Numbered from the stretch's first letter, positions 8,185-15,813 are shown. The stretch: 25,537 nt of DNA from Streptomyces sp. NBC_00654 (GCF_026341775.1 NZ_JAPEOB010000011.1:1-25537); one strand, 5' to 3'. The notes: generated by a model not told the origin, from the letters alone. Made by a program: numbers and translations.

Positions 8185-8195
8185 CGGACCGCTCC

Positions 8196-8249
8196 AAGTG
8201 TCCCGGCCGGGACACTTCCGTCGCTCCAAGTGTCCCGGCCGGGACACTT
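8196..8249. promoter_or_regulatory. Tandem 22-bp palindromes, candidate parS centromere
   Basis: AAGTGTCCCGG-CCGGGACACTT occurs at 8196-8217 and again at 8228-8249, centres exactly 32 bp apart (about three helical turns). The second copy extends to a 34-bp palindrome (8222-8255). They lie between parB and the terminator, the usual place for a partition site. Because each could also form a hairpin in RNA, a role in termination is not excluded. Confidence 0.6.
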
Positions 8250-8280
8250 GGAGCGACAGGATATGCCCGCCAGAAACACA

Positions 8281-8327
8281 AAGCGGCCCTCGCCGCCCGG
8301 ATGGATTCCGGGCGGCGAGGGCCGCTT
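8281..8327. terminator. Bidirectional terminator between parB and the transfer operon
   Basis: A 20-bp perfect GC-rich stem (8281-8300 with 8308-8327) with a 7-base loop, placed between convergent genes. Confidence 0.85.
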
Positions 8328-8364
8328 CGTGGTGCATCTGGTGGCTGATGAATTTCTCCTGGTC

Positions 8365-8910
8365 TCAGGCTGCGCGCTGCATCTGGTCGACGAGTCGTCC
8401 CTCGAGGTGCTGCGCTTCGGCTTCCTCCTCTTTGAGGAGTCGGGCGAATTCGCGGACCTGGGAGGGGTGGAGTGCCTGGACGTGGAATTCGTGCTGGAGA
8501 TGCCTGATCCGTAGGGCCCGGCTGCCTTTGCGGTTGAGCTGGTCGACGTGGACGAAGGCGTGGACGAGGGTCAGGGCGACGTCCCGGCTGCTGCGGAGCT
8601 TGCGGGCGTTGAGAAGTACCAGGACTCCCTCTTTCGGGGCGATCACCGTGGCCTCGTACAGCTGGCGGGGCTTCGCGGTGAGGGAGAGTTCGACGGCGGT
8701 GCGCTTCTCGTAGGGGATGTTGGCGGCGTCGGCCTGGGTGGTGTGGGCGAGTTGGGCGAGGCCGCGCGGGGTGGTGAGGATGATCTCGGGGGTGGCCAGC
8801 GGGCGGCGTCCGAAGTGGTCGTGGACGACCCGGGCGGCGGCGGGTGCGGTCGCGGTGACGGTGTGCTTGAGGCTGCGGCTGCCGATGAGGTGGTGTGTGC
8901 GGACCTTCAT
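8365..8910 (-). CDS. Hypothetical protein with degenerate zincin-like HxxxH motif, 181 aa
   Basis: This is the last gene of the long minus-strand operon. Residues 110-150 hold LVHAFVH (His117, His121), and then HLQHEFH with Glu141 follows. The layout resembles a small zinc metallopeptidase (HExxH ... E), but the catalytic Glu is Ala118 here, so if the fold is right it is probably inactive or uses another mechanism. The C-terminal 30 residues are a charged helix rich in Glu. There is no membrane segment. Its start overlaps the stop of the PycTM gene by four bases (ATGA), so the two proteins are made together and may work as a pair. The metallopeptidase likeness is my inference from the motif only. 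Confidence 0.75.
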   Translation of the reverse strand: MKVRTHHLIGSRSLKHTVTATAPAAARVVHDHFGRRPLATPEIILTTPRGLAQLAHTTQADAANIPYEKRTAVELSLTAKPRQLYEATVIAPKEGVLVLLNARKLRSSRDVALTLVHAFVHVDQLNRKGSRALRIRHLQHEFHVQALHPSQVREFARLLKEEEAEAQHLEGRLVDQMQRAA

Positions 8911-9392
8911 ACCAGTGCTCCGATCGCGGCGACGGCCAGTAGGGCGAGGGCGGTGAGGATGACGTCGACTGCGCGGGCCAGGCGCTGGTACTTGCTGACC
9001 GCGACGATCGAGAGCGTCTGAATCCGGGTGATACGTGTGTCCTCGCTCAGCGCGGTCCGCAGCGAGTCCTCGTCCAGCCGCGCCCAGAGGGGGAAGCCCT
9101 CGCGCACGACGCGGCGGCTGCCGCCGAGGTTGGGCCGCACGACCAGGAGCAGGAGGACAGCGGCGGCTGCGAGGGCCGCGACTGCGGCGCCCCCGAAGAG
9201 CTGACTGATCAGGGGGAGGTCCTTGTCGGCGATGCTGGCCAGACCGGCGAGGGCCGCGCCGGTGAACGCCAATAAGAGGCTGGCCTTGCTGTCGGTGCGG
9301 GCGATCTCACCGGCGACCGCGGTGCAGGCGCGTTCAAGGGTCCGGTCGGTCGCTTCGGTCGCTGCCGGTGCGGGTGCGGGTGTGGTGGTCAT
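8907..9392 (-). CDS. PycTM-type (Pycsar effector-like) membrane protein
   Basis: This 161-aa protein has a low-complexity Pro/Ala N-terminus, then the EIARTDSKASLLL stretch at residues 29-41. That stretch is typical of the PycTM/DUF5706 family of membrane proteins found as effectors of Pycsar anti-phage systems. Membrane helices fall at about 38-55, 64-87 and 142-160, with a polar loop at 88-138. In true Pycsar systems a cyclic CMP/UMP signal from a PycC cyclase triggers the membrane effector. No cyclase is visible anywhere on this plasmid, so this is an orphan family member and may have a plasmid-spread or exclusion role. The start has AGGAGC five bases upstream. It is coupled to the next gene by ATGA. 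Confidence 0.78.
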   Translation of the reverse strand: MTTTPAPAPAATEATDRTLERACTAVAGEIARTDSKASLLLAFTGAALAGLASIADKDLPLISQLFGGAAVAALAAAAVLLLLVVRPNLGGSRRVVREGFPLWARLDEDSLRTALSEDTRITRIQTLSIVAVSKYQRLARAVDVILTALALLAVAAIGALV

Positions 9393-9411
9393 GGGTGCTC
9401 CTGGGGTGTCC

Positions 9412-9485
9412 GGGCCGGGCTGTCCGGCTCCCCGTCACCACCCGGGCCGCCGTGGGGCGGTACGGGTGGATCAGGCAGCCGTCAG
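9412..9485 (-). ncRNA. Intercistronic stem-loop element, copy A
   Basis: Read on the minus strand, it has the conserved 5' flank GGCTGCCTGATCC, a stem (ACCCG...CGGGT with an inner CCGCC/GGCGG helix), then the conserved 3' flank GGTGACGGGGAGCCGGACAG. It lies between the 211-aa-frame membrane gene and the PycTM gene. See the finding on the four copies. Confidence 0.6.
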
Positions 9486-10060
9486 GACCGGTGCAGGTGC
9501 ACCACGGGTCGCAGCGAGATGCCGCGCATCGCGAGGGTGGAGCAGATGGTCCAGGCGATGACGGCGAGGCCGGTGGCGATGGTGCGGCCGGCGGTGGGGG
9601 AGGCGTCCCACACCATCGCGGCGGTGGCCGTGCCGTGGGCGATCCAGGTGAGGCGGGGGCCGACTCCGGTGGAGATCCAGGCGCCGATCAGGCTGCCCAG
9701 TCCCACGGCCTGCCAGATGACGTAGAGCGTGGTGGCGGTGATCGGGAGACCAGCGGTGTGGGCGCCCAGGTAGGTGCGGACGGGGTCGGTGATGGTGTCG
9801 GCCCACTGGGTCGCCCAGGTCCAGTCCTGGTTACGGGACCAGCCGATCGTGTCGGGGATGACCCAGTTGACGGCGGCGACCAGGGCGAGGATGCCGACCA
9901 GGACGATGCCGACGATCGCGCCGGGCGGAAGGTCGTCGAGGGTGTTGACCGGCTGCGGCAGCCGGGGCGGTGCGGGGCGGCGGGGCCGCGGTACGCGCTG
10001 TGCGTCGGGAATGGTGTGGAGCGGGGGGACCTCGGGGCCGGGCTCGTGGGTGTCGCTCAC
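9482..10060 (-). CDS. Multi-pass membrane protein of the transfer operon (Spd-like)
   Basis: From GTG 10060 this encodes 192 aa. There is a Pro/Arg-rich cytosolic N-terminus of about 45 residues, then hydrophobic helices at about 50-70, 110-135 and 140-190 (four predicted in all). No enzyme motif is visible. Its place between TraB-region genes and its make-up resemble the Spd membrane proteins that help spread conjugative Streptomyces plasmids through mycelium; that role is inferred. The longer frame starting at 10117 would extend through stem-loop element B, so I prefer GTG 10060 (weak GAAAGCGAG upstream). The stop lies inside element A. Confidence 0.7.
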   Translation of the reverse strand: MSDTHEPGPEVPPLHTIPDAQRVPRPRRPAPPRLPQPVNTLDDLPPGAIVGIVLVGILALVAAVNWVIPDTIGWSRNQDWTWATQWADTITDPVRTYLGAHTAGLPITATTLYVIWQAVGLGSLIGAWISTGVGPRLTWIAHGTATAAMVWDASPTAGRTIATGLAVIAWTICSTLAMRGISLRPVVHLHRS

Positions 10061-10087
10061 CGGTACTCGCTTTCGGGGTCGGGGTCG

Positions 10088-10160
10088 GGGCCGGGCTGTC
10101 CAGCTCCCCGTCACCACCCGGGCCGCGCACGGCGGTACGGGTGGATCAGGCAGCCGTCAG
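10088..10160 (-). ncRNA. Intercistronic stem-loop element, copy B
   Basis: Flanks are the same as in copy A, with one change to CTGG in the 3' flank. The stem is ACCCG...CGGGT with a shortened inner helix and loop. It sits between the RRQRL-type gene and the 192-aa membrane gene. Confidence 0.6.
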
Positions 10161-10174
10161 ATGCGGTGCGCGGT

Positions 10175-10615
10175 TCATGCGGCGGCCAGCTGCTCGTACG
10201 GCGTGGCCGTGTAGCTGCCGGGGTCGGCCGGGGTGCCGTCGTGGCATTCCAGGCAGGTGCCGAGGGACCGGAGCGGGAGGCAGTAGTGGTAGCGGCGGCG
10301 GCAGGAGGGGCAGGTCTGCCGGCGGGCCATCGCCCGGTCGAGGGCCAGCTCTTTGGCCAGGGTCATCGGCCGGACGGGCAGGGCCTTTTCGACGTCGTAC
10401 AGCCAGGCCCTGCGGGTGCCGGACCGGCATTCGATCTGTGCGACGGGGTCCTGGCCGCCGGGGCGTAATCGCATGTCGCGGAGCTGGCGGCGGGTGGCGA
10501 GTCCGCGGGGTGCCTGGCGCCACGGGTAGGTGGGGATCGATCCGGTCCGGCCGTACATCTCGACGTCCTGGACGACGGGTTCGTCAAGTGGGTGTGTGGG
10601 GTCAGCGGCGGCCAC
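10175..10615 (-). CDS. RRQRL-motif zinc-binding protein
   Basis: This 146-aa protein belongs to a family common on Streptomyces plasmids and integrative elements and annotated for its RRQRL-type motif. The motif is present as TRRQLRDMRLRPGG near residues 43-56. A treble-clef-like zinc site follows: CPSCRRRYHYC and then CLECH, in about residues 100-128. The role in the cell is unknown; genes of this family sit in transfer operons, which fits here. The GTG start at 10615 lies inside the preceding gene (14-base overlap with its end), so translation is probably coupled. A second GTG six bases upstream is equally possible. Confidence 0.72.
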   Translation of the reverse strand: MAAADPTHPLDEPVVQDVEMYGRTGSIPTYPWRQAPRGLATRRQLRDMRLRPGGQDPVAQIECRSGTRRAWLYDVEKALPVRPMTLAKELALDRAMARRQTCPSCRRRYHYCLPLRSLGTCLECHDGTPADPGSYTATPYEQLAAA

Positions 10616-11075
10616 GGCCACCCCGGCCGGTGTGGATCCGGACCTTCGCACGGCCGCGGGCGTTGACGTGGATGCGGGTGCGGCCCCCGCCACCGGAGCC
10701 GAGGATCTTGAGGACGACGACGCCGCCCACCAGGACGACGGCGAGGATCGCCAGCGCCTTGAGGAACGCCGCCAGGGCGAGGACGAACTGGCCGATGAAG
10801 TAGAGGGCGATCGCGGCACCGGCGAGGATGACCGCGCCGAGCGCCGCCTTGATGAGGAGCGGGGAGACCGGGACCGGCGGGGCGGGTGCGGGAGGCGGCG
10901 TGTAGTAGGCGATGGGCTGCCCGTGGGGGCCGGGCATGGTGACGACGCCGTCGATCCCGGCGGCCGGCGGGTAGACGACCGTGCCCTGGGGGAGCGGGAC
11001 GACGTGCTGCCCGTACTGGGGCGGGTGCGGGGCCGGGTAGTAGGTGGGCTGGGTCTGGTCGCCGTAAGACGGCAT
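10602..11075 (-). CDS. Proline/tyrosine-rich membrane protein, Spd-like, 157 aa
   Basis: The N-terminal 65 residues are rich in Pro, Tyr, Gln and Gly with no secondary structure expected. Two hydrophobic helices follow at about 72-97 and 100-124, then a basic Gly/Arg C-terminal tail (about 130-157) that could contact DNA or RNA. This architecture is usual for SpdB-type plasmid spread proteins, which sit in the membrane and can interact with TraB. The ATG has GAGGAGAG about 11 bases upstream. The hairpin region before it (11125-11165) may modulate expression. Function is inferred from context. Confidence 0.7.
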   Translation of the reverse strand: MPSYGDQTQPTYYPAPHPPQYGQHVVPLPQGTVVYPPAAGIDGVVTMPGPHGQPIAYYTPPPAPAPPVPVSPLLIKAALGAVILAGAAIALYFIGQFVLALAAFLKALAILAVVLVGGVVVLKILGSGGGGRTRIHVNARGRAKVRIHTGRGGRGRR

Positions 11076-11205
11076 GATGAGGTCTCTCCTCTGTTGGGGA
11101 GCCGGGTGGTGATCATTGGCGTGAGATTCGCCCGGGAGGCTTCGGCCTCTTCGCCCGTCCCCGAGGTGTTTGCCTCATCTCGGGGGCGAGCGGAGCCGTC
11201 GAAGC

Positions 11206-11373
11206 TCAGTCGGTAAGTGCGGCGAAGCGGGTGGCGGTCTCTCCTTGCGGGTGCGGGAAGACCATCGGTTCCGTCTCGCGCGGCGGCACGGTGTCGATGG
11301 TGAATCCGCCGGTGCTGACGAAGTCGAACGTGATGTCCGGGGCCGGTTCGGGTTCGGGCTGGTTGCGGAGCAA
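11206..11373 (-). CDS. Small acidic protein, 55 aa, TTG start
   Basis: This frame is read from TTG 11373, with GAGGGAGAA 4 bases upstream, to TGA at 11206. The product begins MLRNQPEPEPAPDITFDFV and has a mixed acidic/aromatic composition with PRETEPMVFPHP in the middle. It contains no membrane helix or cysteine. It starts only 15 bases after the DUF2637-type gene and is in step with the operon. Codon third positions are strongly GC-rich, as in its neighbours. I do not recognise a family. A downstream ATG exists but would give only about 20 residues. Confidence 0.6.
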   Translation of the reverse strand: MLRNQPEPEPAPDITFDFVSTGGFTIDTVPPRETEPMVFPHPQGETATRFAALTD

Positions 11374-11388
11374 CGGGTTCTCCCTCGG

Positions 11389-12849
11389 TCAGGCGGCGTT
11401 GGTGTCGGTGTCGTCGGTGGCGAATGCCTCGAGGGCTGCGGCGATCACCGAGGTCTCGAATCCGTCCTCTTCTTCGAGGCGGCGGCGTGCGCTGCGGGCG
11501 CGGTCGCCGGTCCAGGTCTCGCCCTTGCCGTAGTGGTTTGCGAGGCCTTCCAGGTCGGGGGTCACGCCGTTCAGGAGGCACTTCGCGACGTAGCGCTCGG
11601 CTTCGTCGCGCTGCTTCTCGCGCACTTCGCGAGGCACCCGGCCCTCACTTTCCGAGCCGACCGCGACGAGCGCCGCCCCATTCTTCGAGCCGTTTCCCGA
11701 GGTGCGGCCGGAAGTAATCGAGGCGCGGCGACCACTGTTCTCCGAGGCGCGCTGGTCGCGCTTCGCGGCCCGCTCCAGTACCTGCTGGCGCTTGAGTTTC
11801 TCGGCTTCTTCCAGGGCGCGGGTTTCGGCTTCCGCCTTCTCCAGCAGGGCTTTGGCCTCGGCTTCCGCCCGGATGATGTCGGCTTGGCGCGTGGCTTCCC
11901 GGTCGCGGTCCTCCTGGTCCAAGGCGGCCTGGACGCGCAGCCGGTCGGCTTCGAGTTCGGCCTCGCGTTTGGCGCGGAGCGCCTCGCGTTCTTCCTTCTC
12001 GCGCTCCAGCCGGGCCGTGTCGCGGGCTCGCTCGATTTCTGCGCGGCTGGCCCGGTCGGCCAGCTCGATTTCTGTCTCGCGCCGCTCGCGTTCCAGCCGG
12101 GCGGCGTGCTCGCGTTCTTCGCGTTCGGCCTCGATTTTCGCCTCGCGTTCGGCCTTCGCGATCTCGCGTTCTTCGCGCTCGCGGTCGCGGTCGCGTTCCT
12201 CGCGTTCCCTCGCGTTCTTCGTCTCGCGTTCTTCGTTCTCGCGGTCGCGCTTGGCCGCTGCCTCGCGTTCGCGGTCCGCGAGGAGGCGTCCCTCGTAGAT
12301 GTCGATGACGGCCTGGTGGTGCGCGAGGCGGCCCGCGACGTACTTGCGGTAGCCGGACGCGGCCTCGGAGAGCAGGATCAGCAGCACCGGGGCGATGGAG
12401 TGGAGCAGGATGCCGCCCGCGTCCGGCTTCTGGGGGACGAGGTGGAAGTGGCCGTCCGGGTAGAGGCTGGTCCAGCAGTTCATGACCCAGGTGCTCAGTC
12501 CTGCTGTCCAGCGGAGCAGGAAGGGCCAGCCCCCGGCCTTGTATCCGCCCTGTTCGGCGAGGACGCCGTCGACGTAGAGCACGGTGATCAGGGCGAGGGA
12601 GGCGAGCGGGTCGAGCATCCAGGCGACGTACCAGGGAATGTCGTGTGTCATCGCGAAGCGGGTCACATTCACACACGTGAAGATCAGTGCGCCGCCACCG
12701 AGGGCGAGGAGCGCCTTGGTGACGAGGTCGCCGACCTGCTTGAGCTTGCCGATCGCCTCCGTGGCCGTGTCGCGGTCCTGCTTGGTGGCGTGAGCGGGTG
12801 TGCCAGGCGGTCCGGTCTTCGGCCGGCGCTCGGTCGCAGTGCTCGTCAT
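11389..12849 (-). CDS. DUF2637-type membrane protein with long coiled coil and C-terminal helical DNA-binding-like domain
   Basis: This 486-aa protein has membrane segments at about residues 45-63, 74-97, 108-128 and 146-163 in a DUF2637-like domain. A very long charged helix of Glu/Arg/Ala heptads follows at about 185-400, then a C-terminal domain (about 415-465) with a winged-helix look (YVAKCLLNGVTPDLEGLANHY). Such proteins are encoded beside traB on actinobacterial conjugative elements. Tethering DNA or TraB to the membrane through the coiled coil is a reasonable inference, not shown. The start has GGAAGGTAG in front. It is separated from traB by about 160 bases packed with GGTGCGCA repeats. 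Confidence 0.8.
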   Translation of the reverse strand: MTSTATERRPKTGPPGTPAHATKQDRDTATEAIGKLKQVGDLVTKALLALGGGALIFTCVNVTRFAMTHDIPWYVAWMLDPLASLALITVLYVDGVLAEQGGYKAGGWPFLLRWTAGLSTWVMNCWTSLYPDGHFHLVPQKPDAGGILLHSIAPVLLILLSEAASGYRKYVAGRLAHHQAVIDIYEGRLLADREREAAAKRDRENEERETKNAREREERDRDREREEREIAKAEREAKIEAEREEREHAARLERERRETEIELADRASRAEIERARDTARLEREKEEREALRAKREAELEADRLRVQAALDQEDRDREATRQADIIRAEAEAKALLEKAEAETRALEEAEKLKRQQVLERAAKRDQRASENSGRRASITSGRTSGNGSKNGAALVAVGSESEGRVPREVREKQRDEAERYVAKCLLNGVTPDLEGLANHYGKGETWTGDRARSARRRLEEEDGFETSVIAAALEAFATDDTDTNAA

Positions 12850-12864
12850 GGCTACCTTCCGTAA

Positions 12865-13002
12865 GGTGCGCAGGGGGTGCGGACCGCACCGTGCGCAGAG
12901 GACAAAGTGGTGCGCATCGGACGGTGCGCGGAAGAATGCGGGGCCCCTACCTGGGGCGGGGACGGGTGCGCACGGTGCGCGTCACTGCGCACCGTGCGCA
13001 CC
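12865..13002. repeat. Nine-copy 8-bp motif array, candidate clt (conjugal transfer locus)
   Basis: Exact GGTGCGCA occurs at 12865, 12909 and 12965 on the plus strand, and as its complement at 12986 and 12995. One-mismatch copies lie at 12876, 12890, 12923 and 12974. The last four copies form a strong dyad (12965-13002). The array fills the gap directly after traB. TraB translocases of Streptomyces recognise short 8-bp repeats in clt through a C-terminal winged helix, so this is the best clt candidate on the plasmid. Confidence 0.6.
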
Positions 13003-13011
13003 ACCCGGCGG

Positions 13012-15207
13012 TCACTCTTCGTTGACATTTCCGGGGTCGGAGAGCGGGGAGCGGAGGATGTCGTACTGGCCGAAGCCCTCCTCGGTCTCGTCCTCGGAGA
13101 TGACGCCCGCCTCGATCAGGCGGTCCCGCTCGCGGTAGAACCAGCGCTTCGTGTCGCCCAGGTCGATCCGCATGAGCAGGTCGGTCACTTCGCGCGGAGC
13201 AAACGAGAATTTGCCACTGCGCACCCATTCGTCGAGGCGGGCGTACAGGGCGTCGCGCCCCTGCGCGGAGGTGAGGCGCTCCGCGTCGTCCACGGCGAAG
13301 TCCAGGCTCAGGACCGGGGTGTCCTCGGGCGCCTCGATCTCGTCCTCCAGGCGCAGCCCCTGGTACTCGCCCGGTTCGGGGTCCTCGTCCAGGACGAGCT
13401 TCATCATCTCGGTCAGGTCTTCCACCTCGCGGGCCATGGTCTCCTCGTCCACGTCGTCCATCTCCTCGATCTCCGGGGGGTCTGGCGAGAGAACCGGCTC
13501 CGCGTACTGCTCGACCGGCTGCTGCCGGGCGGCGGGGACCGGCGCCTGGGCGGGCGCCGCCGCAGGGGCGGGCGCGCCCAGGTCGTCTTCGTCCGGTGCC
13601 GGCAGCAGCGGGGTGTCGTAGGTGAGGCGCTGGGTGTACAGCTCGCCCAGCGCCTTCGCGGTGACCTCGTCCATCGGGGTGCGGACGTCGACGGCCGCGG
13701 TGATGGCTGCCGCCAGGTCGGCCTTCGACGCGTTCTCGGTGCGGGCGGTGATGTGCCAGCGGTCCTCCGCGATCCCGAGGCCCGCCACGTACAGGTAGCC
13801 CGGCTTGCGGTTGCCCCACTGGGGCCAGGCCCCGGCCTCGATCGCCTCGTCCGGCAGGCAGTACTGCGCGTCCGAGCCGTCCCGCAGGCCGTAGCACAGG
13901 CCAGCGGGCGAGTTGGCCCGCGAGTCGGTGTCCATGTTGTTGTGCGTCGCCCGCTGGAGGCTGGTCTCGATCCAGATCCCGGCGGCACGCGCGGTGCGCA
14001 GGATCTTCTGGTACGCCTCGTTGTCGGCGGCGTAGTCCGCGGCTTCCTCGCCGATGACGACCAGGAAGTTGAGGCCGCAGCCCGGCTTCCAGTACGGCAG
14101 GCCCTTGGCGGCCAGGTAGTCGGTACGGGCCTCGATGACGGAGGCCAGGATCTTGAAGAACCGGCGGGCGGTCCCCTTGTCCTTGATGCACATGGCGATC
14201 CCGTGCCGCACCGCGCCGAAGTCCTGGTCGAACTTCGCGCAGTCGATGGCGATGACGGACGCCTCGGTGCGGGTGGCCGTCTCGGTGATGATCAGCGCGT
14301 TGCCGACCGTCTTGCCCGCGCCGTTCACGCCCATCGCGATGCCGTGCTCAACGTTGCCGTTCTTCAGGCCCTGCGGGTCGCGCAGCTGCCCGGGGATGTT
14401 GAGGACCAGGTCCTCGCCGTCCTCGTAGCGGCCGATGCGGATCGGCGAGTCCCCGAAGGACGCGCCGAAGTTGGAGGGCCCCCGCCAGGGGAAGCCCTCC
14501 TTCAGGAGATCGGCTACCTGCACCCGCAGCGACACGACGGACGAGTCGTCCTCGTCCACGGTGTGTGTGATGCGGCCCTTGCCGACCTTGAGTGCGGACG
14601 CCAGGGCGGGGATGCGGCGGGCGAGTTCCTCCGCTGTGGCACCGTCCGTGCCCTCCACGGTCGCGGTGACCGTGCCCTTGCCGTTGGACACCGGGTTCTT
14701 CAACTCGTGTTTGGCGAGCCCGATCGCGTCCTCGAGCTTGGCCCACTTCCCGCCGGCCTTCGTCTCCTTGCCCTTGGTCCCGAACTTCGACCAGAGGTTG
14801 TTGGCGAGCGCCATCCCGGTACCGGCGGTCGCCCAGGCCCCGGCCGTCGCGGCCGACTCCAGACCGACCACCGTGCCCAGCGTCACGCCTGCCGCCACGA
14901 CACCGCAGTTGACGGTGTGCATCAGCCGGGTCTCGCGGTCGACCTTCGCCCGCACGTCCAGCTTGGCCATGAACTGGGTGAGCGCGAAGCCGGTCCCGGC
15001 CAGCGCCAGCGAAGTGAAGCTGGCCATCGCCGGATTCCCCGCGACGGCCAGGTGCAGCCCCTCCACCACCGCACCGCCGCCCAGCACGACGCCCCACGGA
15101 CCGCCGTAGGTCAACAGCCCGGATCCCTCGGTGCCCTCCTCCGCAGCGAAGGAGTCCTTGCGACGCGACCGCAGACCCCGGCCGAACGCCTTGTCCCGGC
15201 GCGCCAT
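13012..15207 (-). CDS. traB: TraB/FtsK-family conjugative DNA translocase
   Basis: This 731-aa protein would be a hexameric ATPase that moves double-stranded plasmid DNA between hyphae. Hydrophobic segments at about residues 33-60, 66-80, 100-118 and 122-138 anchor the N-terminus. Walker A is GVNGAGKT (293-300), and Walker B is FLVVIGEE (381-388). The ATPase core is followed by a Pro/Ala/Asp-rich linker (about 530-640). A C-terminal winged-helix-like domain (about 665-725, with VRSGKFSFAPREVTDLLMR) fits the DNA-reading gamma domain of FtsK/TraB. The length is usual for the family. The ATG overlaps the previous stop (TGATG), so translation is coupled. The repeat array directly downstream is a likely binding target. 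Confidence 0.9.
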   Translation of the reverse strand: MARRDKAFGRGLRSRRKDSFAAEEGTEGSGLLTYGGPWGVVLGGGAVVEGLHLAVAGNPAMASFTSLALAGTGFALTQFMAKLDVRAKVDRETRLMHTVNCGVVAAGVTLGTVVGLESAATAGAWATAGTGMALANNLWSKFGTKGKETKAGGKWAKLEDAIGLAKHELKNPVSNGKGTVTATVEGTDGATAEELARRIPALASALKVGKGRITHTVDEDDSSVVSLRVQVADLLKEGFPWRGPSNFGASFGDSPIRIGRYEDGEDLVLNIPGQLRDPQGLKNGNVEHGIAMGVNGAGKTVGNALIITETATRTEASVIAIDCAKFDQDFGAVRHGIAMCIKDKGTARRFFKILASVIEARTDYLAAKGLPYWKPGCGLNFLVVIGEEAADYAADNEAYQKILRTARAAGIWIETSLQRATHNNMDTDSRANSPAGLCYGLRDGSDAQYCLPDEAIEAGAWPQWGNRKPGYLYVAGLGIAEDRWHITARTENASKADLAAAITAAVDVRTPMDEVTAKALGELYTQRLTYDTPLLPAPDEDDLGAPAPAAAPAQAPVPAARQQPVEQYAEPVLSPDPPEIEEMDDVDEETMAREVEDLTEMMKLVLDEDPEPGEYQGLRLEDEIEAPEDTPVLSLDFAVDDAERLTSAQGRDALYARLDEWVRSGKFSFAPREVTDLLMRIDLGDTKRWFYRERDRLIEAGVISEDETEEGFGQYDILRSPLSDPGNVNEE

Positions 15208-15698
15208 CAGGCTGCGCTCCGGCCCTCGGGACCAGCCGATCGGTACGGCTTGTCACCGATGATGAAGCCCTCGTTCTTGGGCTTGACCTTCTTGTTCTGC
15301 GCCTCGATCTCGGGCTTCACGAAGTGCTTCTGGAAGCTCGCGTACATCTTCACGCCGGACAGACCGACCACCCGCGCCGCAGAGGCACCGGCACGCAGGT
15401 GCGCGCCGACGAGCTTGGCCCGGATCTTGGACTGCGCGCCGAACGTGTACCACTTGCCCTTGTACTGGCCCAGCAGCGCGGACACCCAGTCGGCGTCCAT
15501 CATCATCCGCATGGACAGCTCCAGGCCGATGGCGCGGGTCAGGCGGGCGTACTGGTAGAGATCCCGATCGTTCCGGATCTCGATCTTCTCCAGCTGCATG
15601 ACCAGCTTGGCGAGGTTGGTGGTGCCACCACCACCGCCGCCGCTGGAGGGCGACGGCGAGCTGGCGGGACCGGAACCAAGGGGAGTAGGAGTACCCAC
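15207..15698 (-). CDS. Conserved-type hypothetical transfer protein, 163 aa
   Basis: I chose GTG 15698 because GAGAGGA lies 9 bases upstream; a longer frame would read back through stem-loop element C. The first 27 residues are Pro/Ser/Gly-rich, including a run of six Gly. The rest is helical and basic, with Met-rich LSMRMMMDADWVSALLG in the middle and a Lys-rich C-terminus. No membrane helix or known motif is seen. It is immediately upstream of and overlaps traB, so it is probably made in step with it and may assist transfer. I do not recognise the family. Confidence 0.7.
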   Translation of the reverse strand: MGTPTPLGSGPASSPSPSSGGGGGGTTNLAKLVMQLEKIEIRNDRDLYQYARLTRAIGLELSMRMMMDADWVSALLGQYKGKWYTFGAQSKIRAKLVGAHLRAGASAARVVGLSGVKMYASFQKHFVKPEIEAQNKKVKPKNEGFIIGDKPYRSAGPEGRSAA

Positions 15699-15734
15699 GG
15701 TTGGACGTCCTCTCGAAAGGGGGGAAGGGGCGAG

Positions 15735-15805
15735 CGGAGCTGTGCGGCTCCCCTTCACCGCCCGTCCCGGCCGGGGCCGGTGCGGGCGGATCAGGCAACC
15801 GCCGG
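15735..15805 (-). ncRNA. Intercistronic stem-loop element, copy C
   Basis: The conserved flanks GGTTGCCTGATCC and GGTGAAGGGGAGCCG surround a stem changed to GCCCG...CGGGC. It is located between the 67-aa and 163-aa genes. Confidence 0.55.
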
Positions 15806-15813
15806 ATCCGTCG

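Noticed and set aside
356..8738. A true biological inverted duplication of the partition region
   Set aside because: The duplicated segment is centred exactly on a telomere and the outer copy decays into read-like noise, which favours assembly fold-back over a genomic duplication.
11170..12864. 564-codon open frame on the plus strand
   Set aside because: It is antisense to the coiled-coil membrane gene, whose Glu/Arg repeats generate repetitive Phe/Ala shadow sequence.
12877..15558. 893-codon open frame on the plus strand
   Set aside because: It lies entirely antisense to traB and the 163-aa gene; length comes from the rarity of stops in GC-rich shadow frames.
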